NCBI RefSeq assembly: GCF_050948175.1
Contig: NC_135194.1
Span: forward strand, 8,114,033 to 8,178,032
Origin: Xylocopa sonorina
Taxonomy: Eukaryota > Arthropoda > Insecta > Hymenoptera > Apidae
Direction: 5' to 3'
DNA length: 64,000 nucleotides
Under the pieces are notes generated by a model. It had not been told where the DNA came from and ran no database searches. It saw nothing but the letters and a program-made list of their open reading frames with translations. Position numbers and translations under genes: made by a program. Positions within the stretch are counted from its first letter, which is position 1; each line of letters begins with the position of its first letter. Below are positions 14,001 to 24,340 of this stretch, in pieces.

Positions 14001-15862
14001 CTTTCAGTGATTGTACTCGTGAATGTCTCGCTCAACTGCGCGTGGTTCATAGCTATCACTAATTTGTTACACGAAAGTGTTACATATGTGTAAGGTAATT
14101 TTTTCAGATTTTGTGAAGCAATCGCAAGGATATATCATATAGGCGTCGTAATTTGTAAAATTCAAATAAGATTTTAACAAACATTTGTGGACGAATGTGA
14201 TGTCAGGATTGGTCGAACGTGATAGCAAGGCTGTAATAAAATTCTCCCTTTTTTTGCGCTTGTCGAATGGCTCGCCCTTAAGCATGTTAAAAAGATCGTA
14301 TTCCTCGAGAAAAGCCGAGGAAAGTTTCACGTCATCTTCGCGGTTCCGTGGTCGCCCGTATTCTGAACGAAAGGATAAAAGCCATCCGCTAAAACTCGTT
14401 ATTTTCATAAACCGTTTACGATCTCGTTACGCTCGTGCACTGATTGCGAGTTACAAAACCGTTTTATTGTACCTTCGAGACAAGCTAAGAGAGAAATGGT
14501 CCCTCATAGAATTTTCACGTAACAACGTGGATAACTTTGTACGCGTGGAATTATTAAAGTGTATCTTTTCGTGGCATAATTGTAATGACTATGCGAAATT
14601 GTGCGCGAAGGGTTGAGTAATAAAAGCTTCGTCCTCGACTTCGCAAACTGGACGAATTTTTTCATCTCCCGATTAATTAAACGAGATATTATGGAAATTT
14701 GTAAATTCGCGACTTAATACGAAACGTTCAATCAAAATTTCGCGACGATTATTGAGAAAAGAAACTGTCCGTTTCTATTGTATACGTGTGTCGATATAGA
14801 TCAATTACGGATCGTCTACCATTCTTCTCTCTCAGCATATTAGGTACGCTGCTTGTTAAGACGTTCGAACAACTTTAAGAGATACACTTAAAAATCTTGA
14901 TGAGATAATCTCTTTACAATGAAACAAAGTAGCCAACCTACTGTTGGCTCGTTACCAGAGGCTTTCCCTCCTTAATATTTCCCCCCTACTCGTAATTGTA
15001 AAACTTTCATCGTGTAATCGAATCGTTTTAAGAGTGTTCGAGTTACTTTCGTCGCTAAAATATTAAAAGCCAATATCAAGTTCTTCGCTCGACTTCTCGA
15101 GCTTAGATTCGCATAGTGATTAAGCTGTTTTAAATATTTTACAAATATTCAAGTTATTTTGTTTTAATTATTGCAAGAAGGTTTAATAGAAGCGATTATT
15201 AAAAATTATTGGAGAATGAAATTTATATTAAAATATTGTAAATTCGTATTATATGTCAGGTTAAGTTCAATTGAAGATATCAAAGTTTTTGAATATGTAT
15301 ACTGTGATGGCTGAAAATGGTCATTTCGAAGAAAGATATATGCTCGCGTTCCAAGTGTACCGTAAACATTTTCACGAAAGAAGAGCACAGTTCGCGTATT
15401 AAAAGCACGATGAGACGGCGGCCTCCCTGAAATCAATCCACGAGAGACACAGTGCTCCGCAATTTTATTTGTTTTTTTATCTTTCTTTTTTTTTGGCATT
15501 GTTACGATAGCGCATAGATTACGGGGTCGTCAGGAAATTGCAGGGCGCGTTGGTAAGGCGGCCATTATTCGGAATCATCGTGCCGAACCATCAGAATGCT
15601 TGGGAAGATGAATACGAAAGTACACGCAGCCTTTCATCGCGACTCGCAACAAATGCATCGTGAATTTCCGACCCCGCGATACGAACTTCTCAAAGAACCG
15701 AAAATTCTTCTTAACCCATCTTCGAGTGTTTGTCGTTCGTGCTTTTTCCGGCGAGTTACACGAAAATTCAAAGTTTCGTGTCGATTCCACGTTACAGTCA
15801 CCACAAAGTTATCGAACGCAAAATCAGATTTCTGAAACTAACGATAAATTACACGTTTAAAT
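8084..15862. other. No supported gene; noncoding DNA
   Basis: The region alternates A/T-rich sequence with CpG-rich patches (about 11140..11660 and 12150..12470). Frames reach 143 codons (14185..14616, plus) but have overlapping antisense frames and no domain. A T homopolymer lies at about 11680..11691. No RNA gene was recognised. Confidence 0.5.
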
Positions 15863-16245
15863 ATTCTTTTGCTCTGCCTTGAATCCTTTGCATGTCGAAA
15901 TGAATTCCGTTAAATATTTCAATTGACACTGTATAATATTAATTTCGAAGTATCCGCTAAAAATCAAAATGGGCTTCCATGCTACTAAACTCGAGTCTGA
16001 CGCGATAAAAAAGGTAGAAAGTAATAATGATAGTTCACTAACGTGAACTTTGTGATTCTTTTGCTTTACCTTGAATCCTTGCACGTCGAAATGGATTCCA
16101 CTAATTATTTTAATCGACACCGTACAATATTAATTTCGAAATATCCGCTAAAAATCAAAATGGGCTTCCATGCTACTAAACTCGAGTCTGACGCGATAAA
16201 AAGGATAGAAAGTAATAATGATAGTTCACTAACGTGAACTCTGTG
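15863..16245. repeat. Tandem duplication, two copies of a 191-bp unit
   Basis: Copy 1 spans 15863..16054 and copy 2 spans 16055..16245. They are nearly identical from about 15940 onward (for example TGGGCTTCCATGCTACTAAA at 15970 and 16161) and more diverged at their left ends. Each copy ends in the inverted repeat AGTTCAC-TAAC-GTGAACT (16032..16049 and 16223..16240). No coding function is evident. Confidence 0.92.
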
Positions 16246-17180
16246 TAATTAAGAATTCTATACCACTTTTGAGGAACATCTCGTACATTCACGAATTCCA
16301 ACGCCAGCTACTCCTTCCCCAGAGAAGGGTGGCGAAGTTTCGTCATTATACGTAGCGAAGTGTCCCGCAAAACCGTGCGCTTGGAAGTTCCACGACCTCG
16401 ATTTTCGATCGATGCCTGCGACGCGACGCGACGCGGCGCTCGTTTCGGCCGACAATTTACCGGTGCGCTTTCGTTACACTTCTAATGGCCGTTTTGACGA
16501 CCGCGTCAGGAAGAGTGATAACCATCGCTAACGGTTGTTGATGGGTCTCGCGACGATGATAAGGCGATTCTACCGGCGGATTCTGTAATAGCATCACGAT
16601 CGAAGCGAGCGCAAACGCGATACGAAGATCGATTTAAACTGGCGATGACGCGAGAACCGCTATTGTTTCGACTTTGCTGGTTGCCCTTGTTTAACTTCCC
16701 TGCAAGACGTGTTTGGCGCAGAAGAAAAAAGATAAAAATGTTTCCATTTTATGAGATGGAGATTTACGATGACAGAAATCGTTCTCGTATAGAAATAGAA
16801 GCTAAAGGAACGAATAGAAACTGTAGAATCGGTTTATATGTCTAGGGTTAAAGGGTTAAGGTGGAGCCCTGTACGTGTAAGCTGTTCAAGCCGTTCGGTT
16901 CGCGCAATACTCGAGGCCATAGAAAACGATCGATTTCTATAGCTTGAAATGGTCTGCACGGTCGAACGGTTGGACTCTTGCCCGCGTGTTACAAATGTGG
17001 AACCTCGTGTCCCCCTGCAGCTCCTAAAGCACAGTCGGCATTAGGTTTCTTGCCATATGTGCCACGTGTACGCGATGTATCGACAAGGTGTCGATCAGTC
17101 ATCGCTGCGTGTCCACCTCTGCCACATCCAAAATCGGTTATCATCTCGAATCTTTTGCTGAACGCGTGCAGACACTGTTG
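16246..17180. other. No supported gene; noncoding spacer between two tandem duplications
   Basis: It holds a CpG-rich patch with the GCGAC microsatellite (16300..16640) and otherwise ordinary sequence. Nothing else was recognised. Confidence 0.5.
16418..16439. repeat. GCGAC microsatellite
   Basis: GCGAC repeats three times and is followed by a GCGGC variant in a CpG-rich stretch. Confidence 0.8.
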
Positions 17181-17575
17181 CCAGAAGTTTCAATATTACA
17201 CGAAGTCTATGAACCACCCTTGACTAAAAACAGTGTTATATTCTTGCTTTTTATCAACTTCTAACATTTAAAAGAAGAGAACATGCAACTCGATACTGTG
17301 ATTGTCCATTACGTGATCCCAGTTCGACCGTCTCGAATTGTCGATGTTATGCGATCGCGCAGACGAAATGCCAGACGCTAATGCCAGAAGTTGAATATTA
17401 CACAAAATCTGTGAGCCACTCTCAACTAAAAACGGTGTCATATTCTTGCTTTTCATCAACTTCTAACATTTTAAAGAAGAGAATATAGAACTCGATACTG
17501 CGATTGTCCATTACGTGATCCCAGTTCGAACGTCTCGAATTGTCGATGTTATGCGATCGCACAGACGAAATGCCA
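17181..17575. repeat. Tandem duplication, two copies of a unit of about 203 bp
   Basis: CCAGAAGTT starts at 17181 and 17384, and GATGTTATGCGATCGC recurs at 17343 and 17545, a spacing of 202-203 bases. The right halves are almost identical, while the left halves have drifted. The second copy runs directly into a frame that stays open through CpG-rich DNA to 17928. Confidence 0.88.
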
Positions 17576-18298
17576 GCTTTACACGTCCGCTAACTTTTGA
17601 TCCAGACGATAAACGCGACGCTGTTACTCGACGCCACCGAGTGCGGCCGGTATTCGCGGCTCGGATGACGATGTGTGCCATCGAGACACGGGGGTTTGAC
17701 ATCGTTAACCGAGTTGCACTCGACTTGGTTATAATGACCCTGGTTCAAAGCGGCACCCAGGGGGCTTCGGTCATCACGACACCAGTCTCGACACGCCGCC
17801 TGGGCGGCTCAAAGGAACACCCCTTTATGGTACCCGGCCACCTTCCGGCGGAGTCGCCTACCCCTCGATCCGCGCGCGCGCGCGCGTGTGTCAGCCAGAC
17901 ACGCGTACCACGCGAAGATGCTAGTTAACCGGTGATTAAGTGCGCTCCGCTGTTTGCATTCGCGAGAAATTCCCTCTTCGGGGTATTGTTCGGTGGCTGG
18001 CTTTGCGGGCGTAATTTCGCGCGGCTGGATTTTTGCGCAAATCTGTCTGGACGACCTTCGAAATTGTACTGTTGGGCGCGAGAAGGGTGTTGGGACGTTT
18101 ATGATTCGCTGGGGTGTGGAATTATCAAATCTTTTTGCGTATCGATGTAAATGGATGTAATAACAAACATATTTGAGTGTAGTGTACGAAATGGAAGAAA
18201 TGAAATAATATTTTTTTCAAGAGAAATCAATATATAGCTAGTATTTCAATTCGCCTGATAAAAATATTTCGTTTTACACAAATAATTCATCATTTTAA
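17576..18298. other. CpG-rich noncoding block
   Basis: A CpG-dense stretch at 17610..17930 contains the CG/TG tract. A 137-codon plus-strand frame (17515..17928) crosses both the end of the 203-bp duplication and this block, and it shows no domain. It is not accepted as a gene. Confidence 0.45.
17871..17890. repeat. Alternating CG/TG tract
   Basis: Eight CG dinucleotides run into TGTG. Alternating purine-pyrimidine DNA of this kind can adopt left-handed Z form under supercoiling. The tract lies inside a longer CpG-rich stretch (about 17610..17930). Confidence 0.85.
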
Positions 18299-18494
18299 CA
18301 CGTTGACGCAAATGACGTCTATAGTCGTTGTGCGTATTTTAATTAATAAAAAAAGAACAGCGTTAGTACGAAGTGTACTAACACATACACATACACATGT
18401 TAATTATTGAGTAACACGTCTAGAAAAAAAAGTGATAACGTGCCAGACAGCAACATACAACTTACACCCGATCACAAAAATGTGCGTCAACGTG
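18299..18494. mobile_element. piggyBac-type miniature element (MITE), 196 bp
   Basis: The left end follows TTAA (18295..18298) and reads CACGTTGACGCAAAT. The right end, complemented, reads CACGTTGACGCACAT, matching at 14 of 15 bases. The right flank is TTAG, one change from the expected TTAA. No coding frame is present. Internally there is a small hairpin around TAGTAC/GTACTA and an ACACAT microsatellite. Its terminal sequence differs from the element at 23382, so it belongs to a different family. Confidence 0.78.
18381..18399. repeat. ACACAT microsatellite
   Basis: The hexamer ACACAT repeats about three times. It lies within the miniature element at 18299. Confidence 0.85.
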
Positions 18495-21400
18495 TTAGAC
18501 AGTGTGAAGGTCTCTACTGCTTTAGAAGTAAGTGCATTGATACGTAGATCGTGTTCGAATACGTCAAAAAATGAAGGGATCGATAAATGAATGTATTATT
18601 TTACTTAACCGCCATTTAAAAAAATTTAACGGGTATAATAAATAATTCCCGGGAATTTAATTATTACGATATCTCAGCAATTTTCATGTGATCCAAAATG
18701 CGAAAGCCCACGGTGATCTCCTACTCCGTAATATCAGTTTTCTCGTTATAACGTGTTTACAATGTAGCGACGTATGCGAAATGTTCAAACGTAAAGGATT
18801 CGAATAAATATTTACCAGATAGAAATGCGGCTCAATATCCAGCGAGTTATCAAGGTACAGGGATATCGAGAATCATATTCGAAACAACGATATGATGCTC
18901 TTTCGATATTATACACGGTGAGATCGACGTTTTATTGATTCTCGTGAAAATCATCGGCCATTTCCTTACAGTACTACCTTAGTATTTACTTGTTTAACAT
19001 TCAAAAATTAACAAACATACGTGGTTGAAGAAACGAAGTCCAGCGTTTGCAAAATTTTATCATTTAAACAAGTTTCGAGACCTGGAATATCAAAGAAATT
19101 TGTCGAAGTTTCTCTTGAAACGACCCAATCGTAGAGAGAAGAACCGTAGGCCGCGCATGGGCAGCCGAGAAATGTTTAGCGATCCACTTGAAGGCATGGT
19201 CAAAATGAAGGTAGAAATGTGGCTCCTTTCAATGATGCACTCGAAGATCAAAGGACGACCTGTCCTTCTATAATCCTTTTCCGTGGAGCCCGTATCGACT
19301 CCTGAATCGACGCTCCTCGAGCAAGCACTTCTTATTCAATAATCCATTCACCCATCGTCCGTGTTCGCAAGCACCACTAGCCTGCACTTCCGCCCTTCAT
19401 AATGACACTTGAGAACCTCCCAATCCTATTTTGCGATGTGCTCGCGAAATCTAATAAGGAGTTAGAACGGAATCACGAAGGAACGTCGCTCGCAAGTAGC
19501 TCCAACCGCGAATAATCGCCGTTGCTTCGATGTACCTTTTCCTCGTCTCGCCTCGTATCAATGGTAATTGCCATTATCAGCCATTCGAAGTGAAATTCGT
19601 GTCCTGATGCGTTCGTAAACTTTAAAACAAGCCTCGAGGAAAGTACACGGACAAGAATGGAATTACTGAAAATGAAATCTCGACGATTCGTGAATTTCAC
19701 CTAAATCTTAACGTAACGTACAAATAACGATCAACTTTAGTAACGTCATTCAGTCATAAACCTCGAAATGAATTCTTCGCCGCGAGGTTCAGGAAATAAC
19801 TTTCGAACGAACGCACTCCGTGGCTAAATTACCGAAGCTTTAATTATCCACCGCAACAAGAAGAGCCAGGCGGGATCGATAACTCTAATTAACAACACGG
19901 GCCATCCTTAATTAAAGGACACAGGAGGGAATAAAAAAAAAAAGGAAATTAATCTCGAAGAAAACTGCCAGCTCGTCCGAGGAGTAACAGTTGCTTCGTC
20001 GTGTCTCGCGATCGATCGCGAGAACGGGATGAAAAACCACCCCGTTTCACGTGTCTGCTTAATTATTCTAACCGATTTCGGTCCGCTTTTAATGGACTCT
20101 GATCAATGGACACGATACTTGAAATCCAATGGCATCTCTCTCCAGGTGATTAAATGCTCGCGAGCAATTATCGAATTGGTAATTAACCGGATCGATATGT
20201 CGATTAACCACTGCCACGTGGCTCGGAATTTCGCGCGCGTGCACAGCGATGCGCGCGGTCGACTTGTGTGCGGAAGAAATCGAATCGTCAAGAAATTCGT
20301 ACCTCCATTTTGACCCATATTATTTCGCATTCCAAGAAATAGCTTCGAAATTTGAAAAATTTCATATAAACGAAAAACATTTGAAATCATGCAATAGAGC
20401 AAGAGAGAGTTACTTATATTATAACCATGTCTACTTTATTTATTTTTTAATAGAAAACATGTATAAAAAAATGCTTAGAATTAAAATTTGCTTAGGTTCA
20501 TTTGCTTAATATTCATAAATATACCGAAGAAAAATGTCACATTTCATGTCGCTCTGACAACAATTATTTCAAGTGAGAATTTCGTTTAAATAATCCTCGC
20601 GAACTTGATAATTCAAATGAAAAATGCAGCTAAATTGAATCGAGAGAATTAAACGGCGCTGAGCCAACGCATTCGCGGCAGCGGAATAACCGCGTATCAT
20701 TACATTGTTAGCGAGAGTACCTGCAACTCCGCGTGGAAGTTAAAAGCAAAAGAATCGCGTAAACGTAACATACGAAACCGGAGAAACTCGAGATAGAACG
20801 CCTTATTTCGAATACAGACGAGCATAATGTGGCTGACTTTTTTTGGAGCATGAAAAGCCCGTTTTTTTTCTTAAGCAAGCGGAAGAGAAAAGAGGACGAA
20901 AAGACGTGAAAGCAAAAGCAGAAACCGCAAGGGACCGGATATCCCGACGAGCCTTACCTGTCTCGTCGAGCTTAAAACTTTCATGCTCCCTTCTGAATAT
21001 TCTTGTTTTCAGTCTACGCAAACGAAGCGCGGAAATATATTTTTGGCAAGCGAATTTTCTCTAATCCTGGCTACTTTCAGAACGTATCGTGTACGTTTGA
21101 TACTGGTGGTAACTCGTCTTATCAAAAAAAATGTTTCTTCCTCAGCAAATGAAGAACCGTTGTTATCCAAGCAATAAAAATTCAGAGCCACACAATTTTT
21201 TCATAACGACATTACGTACGTTTCTATGCGCGTTTCACTAGTGCTCTACATAGTTTTATCATTCTAGCGTCCTTTTTTTAACGCACATCCTGCTTTTCAT
21301 AGACATTTACCTACTTCGCGTATCCCAAGCTCCTTTTATCGTTTCTTTACGTTCCACTTACATTTCATTCTTCCCTTTGGTTACTCGCAGCGTTACAACG

Positions 21401-23377
21401 CACACAACCTCTTATTGAGATTAAAATCTTACCTCTCGCGAACGAAATAAATATTTGTTCAATTTTGAAAAGTCAACGTCGAAGTGTACTCCGCTTTCGG
21501 AATTTTTCACATCGTTTATCAGCCTACATTATGAAAGGGGCGCGTCTCTCGTTCAGATTTTTCCACAAAACATTCAGCGATCGCAAATATGTCCGTAATG
21601 TCGCTACGAACTCCGCGTGGATAATTTTGAACGTATCTCTATCTAAGATAATTACGCGTTTATGGAGAGACCGGAACCGCTTGTTTCAGCGACTTCTGCG
21701 TCGTCGTGGTGCTTAAGGAGTAGACCAACAAGGCGGACCCAAGTATGGAAATTAAATTAGCTTTTATCCTGAAAGGAGGCGGGCGCGGTAAATTAATCGC
21801 TACAAAGTCTTTGATAAGGACCAGCTCGCGGTGCACCGTTTTCTTGACAACCCTCCGGAACCGTGGTTCCGAGGTAGAAACTTTCTTCGACCCTTTATTT
21901 ATCGCGGACGCTTCCTCCCCTTCCAGCTTTTTCCGTTGTGTCCTCACGATGTCTTTTGGGGAAGAAGAGCAGGGGCTGCAAATAATTTTACGCTACCACG
22001 GCCAATTTTGTCGGACTTTTATCAATCGACGAAGCGAATAGTTAATTTCGAAGGACGCTTTAATACTTACGCACTGTTAAACATCTGTCATTGCTATCAT
22101 AATTGACACTGCGTCGTTTATCTTCGGAAATAGGGATCGTTTCCGAAGTTTAATAAGGTTTCAATACGCCGTGGCGTAATTAAATCAAATACGAGAGGCG
22201 GTATTCAAATTAATAACTAATTTTATCATAATAATATTCAATGTTCGATTTAGAGTTTCGTTTAAAGTAGAGTTTGTAATTATAGGATAATGATGAAATT
22301 CATTTATCTTTTTCCCTCATTAGTTTCTAGGGAATATACGTGCAAAATTCGACAATGGAATTCTAACTTTATTAATGGGTCATCAATTTGGAAAATCCAG
22401 CCAGCTGAGTTCCTCAACTTTTGGAATTTCAGTTATTCACCGTGTAAAAACTATTCAAACTCGATACATGATTTCATGAATAATAAGTCGAAAATTGTTA
22501 CACACAACACGTTAAGCGACGTTAAACAAGTTTAAAGTTTTCTACCCGTGAATTTGTCGCCTACCAGTCGTGGAAATTGTCGCGTTACGACATTTCGAAA
22601 ATTATAAACTCAGTCACTCAGTAGATTCGTCGAAATCAATCGAGTACGATTCTATGTCCGTGAGGAAACGAACCACAGTTCGTGGTATATCAAAAGAGGA
22701 AGCTTTTGAGCTTGACAATACCTCGATACAAGATTCAGAAGACAGAGTATATCCACTTACGTCCCGCAAGAAATATTTCTTTAAATCGTTTACGTTGCTG
22801 TACACAGTTAACATATTATGCTTCGTCTAAGTTAGAGTAGGACGTCGAATATCCATTATTAATTCGACTTTCTGACAAGGAACACACTTTTTACATAGAC
22901 TTAATTTAAATATTATGCGGTGGAACATATCCGAAACATTATCGATGCGTGTAAATCCAGTCCGGTGGAAAAGCTAAAACCGACACTACACCGCTCGCGG
23001 ATCCAATATAATCCGGTTTCACCAGGCAAAAAGCAAAAGTCCAGCGAACGTCCCGCATTACTTCGAGTGTGGCCTAAATAAATTCAAATATGCCCGCCGT
23101 GATTGGATTAGCTGGCGGAAACAAACCCAGCCGAACTATCTCGAAATCCTGTCGATTTCGATTAGTTCCACGCTGATGATCGCGCCGATTTTTAAACGCC
23201 CTCAATAATTCGACGAATAACTGGCCAGAAAAAATGCTAAATCGATACCATATCGTGAAACAGCCCAATACGATAACATCGAACGTAATGAACGCTACGT
23301 TTTCACGTTCTGAACCATAATATTATCACGTAAAAATTGATTTTAACGCGGCGTTACGCGTTGCTCATCGAAGCAAC
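18495..23377. other. No supported gene; probably intron 1 of the minus-strand gene
   Basis: The segment lies downstream of the exon at 23785..24117 in its direction of transcription. Frames are at most about 100 codons and overlap one another on both strands. I found no acceptor followed by a convincing phase-0 coding exon, but short exons cannot be excluded by eye. Confidence 0.4.
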
Positions 23378-23381
23378 TTAA

Positions 23382-23726
23382 CACATTGCTGATCGGTCAC
23401 GAGTTAACTCGTGTTTTCATGGCCAAGCGTTGGTGAACACCCACGAGAAAACTCGTAATAAGCTTTTTTCCGCATCTTTATTGTTTTCACGGCGCACTGT
23501 TGGAAATTTTGTAGTGTAATTATTTGGTCTGCATACCTCGAGTTGTGTCTCGCACGTAGGTGATTGTTACACTTTTTATCATACGAAAAAGAAGTATTAA
23601 GATTTGAATAATAAATAAAATCTATTAAAGTTTATTTATATTGTTTCACTTCCACTTCCGCTTTCAAAACAATAGCCGGGCACACGGTAAGGTAAATTTT
23701 CAGAAAAGTTTCTGGTCAGCAATGTG
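23382..23726. mobile_element. piggyBac-type miniature element (MITE), 345 bp, flanked by TTAA
   Basis: Intact TTAA target duplications lie at 23378..23381 and 23727..23730. The ends form inverted repeats: CACATTGCTGATC on the left and the complement of CACATTGCTGACC on the right, matching at 12 of 13 bases. Inside the left end is a perfect 16-base palindrome, CACGAGTTAACTCGTG (23398..23413), and then ACGAGAAAACTCGT (23443..23456), a 5-bp hairpin with an AAAA loop. Exact TTAA duplication and 13-bp termini are hallmarks of the piggyBac superfamily. There is no transposase frame, so the element is non-autonomous. It lies in putative intron 1, with 57 bases between the donor and the right terminus. 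Confidence 0.82.
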
Positions 23727-23778
23727 TTAAGAAATTCGTACGAGCAACGAGCAAAATCGAGCGTGAAGTAAATATAAA

Positions 23779-23787
23779 ACGTACCTT
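23779..23787 (-). other. 5' splice site (donor) of intron 1
   Basis: Read on the minus strand the junction is AAG|GTACGT, matching the metazoan donor consensus at nearly every position. The intron would start at 23784. It closes the 111-codon exon in phase 0, and this junction is the main evidence for the strand and for the exon boundary. Confidence 0.7.
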
Positions 23788-24117
23788 GTGCTTGGTTCGA
23801 TGGCGGTGGTAATGGTTGGGCCTTGGGTGCTCGACGACGACGTGCTCGGAGGTGGTGGGCCCGAGGGTGGGGGTGTTCGCTCGGGGTGTTCTGGAGTGAT
23901 GGCGGCCCGTCTGCGACGGTTGCTGTTGGCTCCTCTTCGGCGACTGTTGCTGCTGTTGCTGCTGTTGTTGCTGGTCTCTGTGCGCCTCGTGGCATCGACA
24001 CACGGCCGATCCACCGCCACCCTCCGTGGCACCCCCGCCGCCACCACCACCGAAGTACCCACCCCCGCTTAGAGCCGCCGCAGTCAGCTTGCTGGCGTAA
24101 TAATACATCGCGCACAT
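23785..24117 (-). CDS. Probable first coding exon of an unrecognised gene (Gly/Gln/His-rich N-terminus)
   Basis: The frame opens with ATG at 24117, directly preceded by an in-frame TAA, with a second in-frame ATG three codons on. It runs 111 codons and ends on a whole codon at AAG|GTACGT, a near-perfect 5' splice site, so the following intron is phase 0. In order the peptide has a Tyr-rich start (MCAMYYYASKLTAAALSGGG), Gly runs at about residues 18-37, a small Cys motif (VCRCHEAHRD, about 40-49), ten glutamines at 50-59, a Ser/Pro/Arg/Thr-rich middle and a basic His-rich end (about 99-111). The glutamines use mixed CAG and CAA codons, which fits selection on protein. No folded domain is visible. 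Low-complexity N-termini like this are common in insect transcription factors, RNA-binding proteins and signalling proteins, but the sequence does not say which. Later exons should lie at lower coordinates and were not found. Antisense frames over the same bases, including a Leu-tract frame, are treated as shadows because the splice site fits only this strand. Confidence 0.7.
23944..23973 (-). repeat. Glutamine-coding CAG/CAA tract
   Basis: Ten consecutive Gln codons mix CAG and CAA rather than forming a pure CAG run. Interruptions of this kind usually lower replication slippage and are typical of maintained polyglutamine tracts in insect regulatory proteins. Read on the plus strand the tract encodes a run of leucines, which is why a spurious antisense frame appears there. 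Confidence 0.75.
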
Positions 24118-24340
24118 TTATCCGGCGAGAGCTTAACACCACGGCCCGCACGCCACCTCACTGCTGTCATCACTGACGTTAGCGATGACGCTTGATCCTG
24201 CTTAGCGCGCCTCTTTAAGGGTCCGGCGTTGGCCAGGTGACTTTCACGCCGGTTGACGGACGTCCGTTCGACGGCTAGTCGATCGATATTGTAAATTTCA
24301 TTCGTCACGGACTCGCTTTATTTAGATCGTGGTTAACTCG
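24118..24340 (-). promoter_or_regulatory. Putative 5' leader and promoter-proximal region of the minus-strand gene
   Basis: This stretch lies directly upstream of the ATG at 24117. It is CpG-rich compared with the DNA further upstream and has no obvious polypyrimidine-AG acceptor next to the exon, so the leader is probably continuous with the coding exon. A TCAGTG initiator-like hexamer sits at 24176..24171 on the minus strand, about 55 bases before the ATG. No TATA box was seen at a convincing distance. The transcription start is not determined. Confidence 0.3.

Noticed and set aside
17515..17928. 137-codon plus-strand frame
   Set aside because: It starts inside the 203-bp duplication and extends through a CG microsatellite; no domain.
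23788..24072. Plus-strand frame with ten leucines that could mimic a signal peptide
   Set aside because: It is the antisense of the glutamine tract. The consensus donor and the start codon preceded by a stop support the minus strand instead.
23636..24151. 171-codon minus-strand frame overlapping the exon in another register
   Set aside because: It is Arg/Trp/Ala/Pro-rich, reads the Gly/Gln repeats out of frame and continues through the donor into the miniature element.
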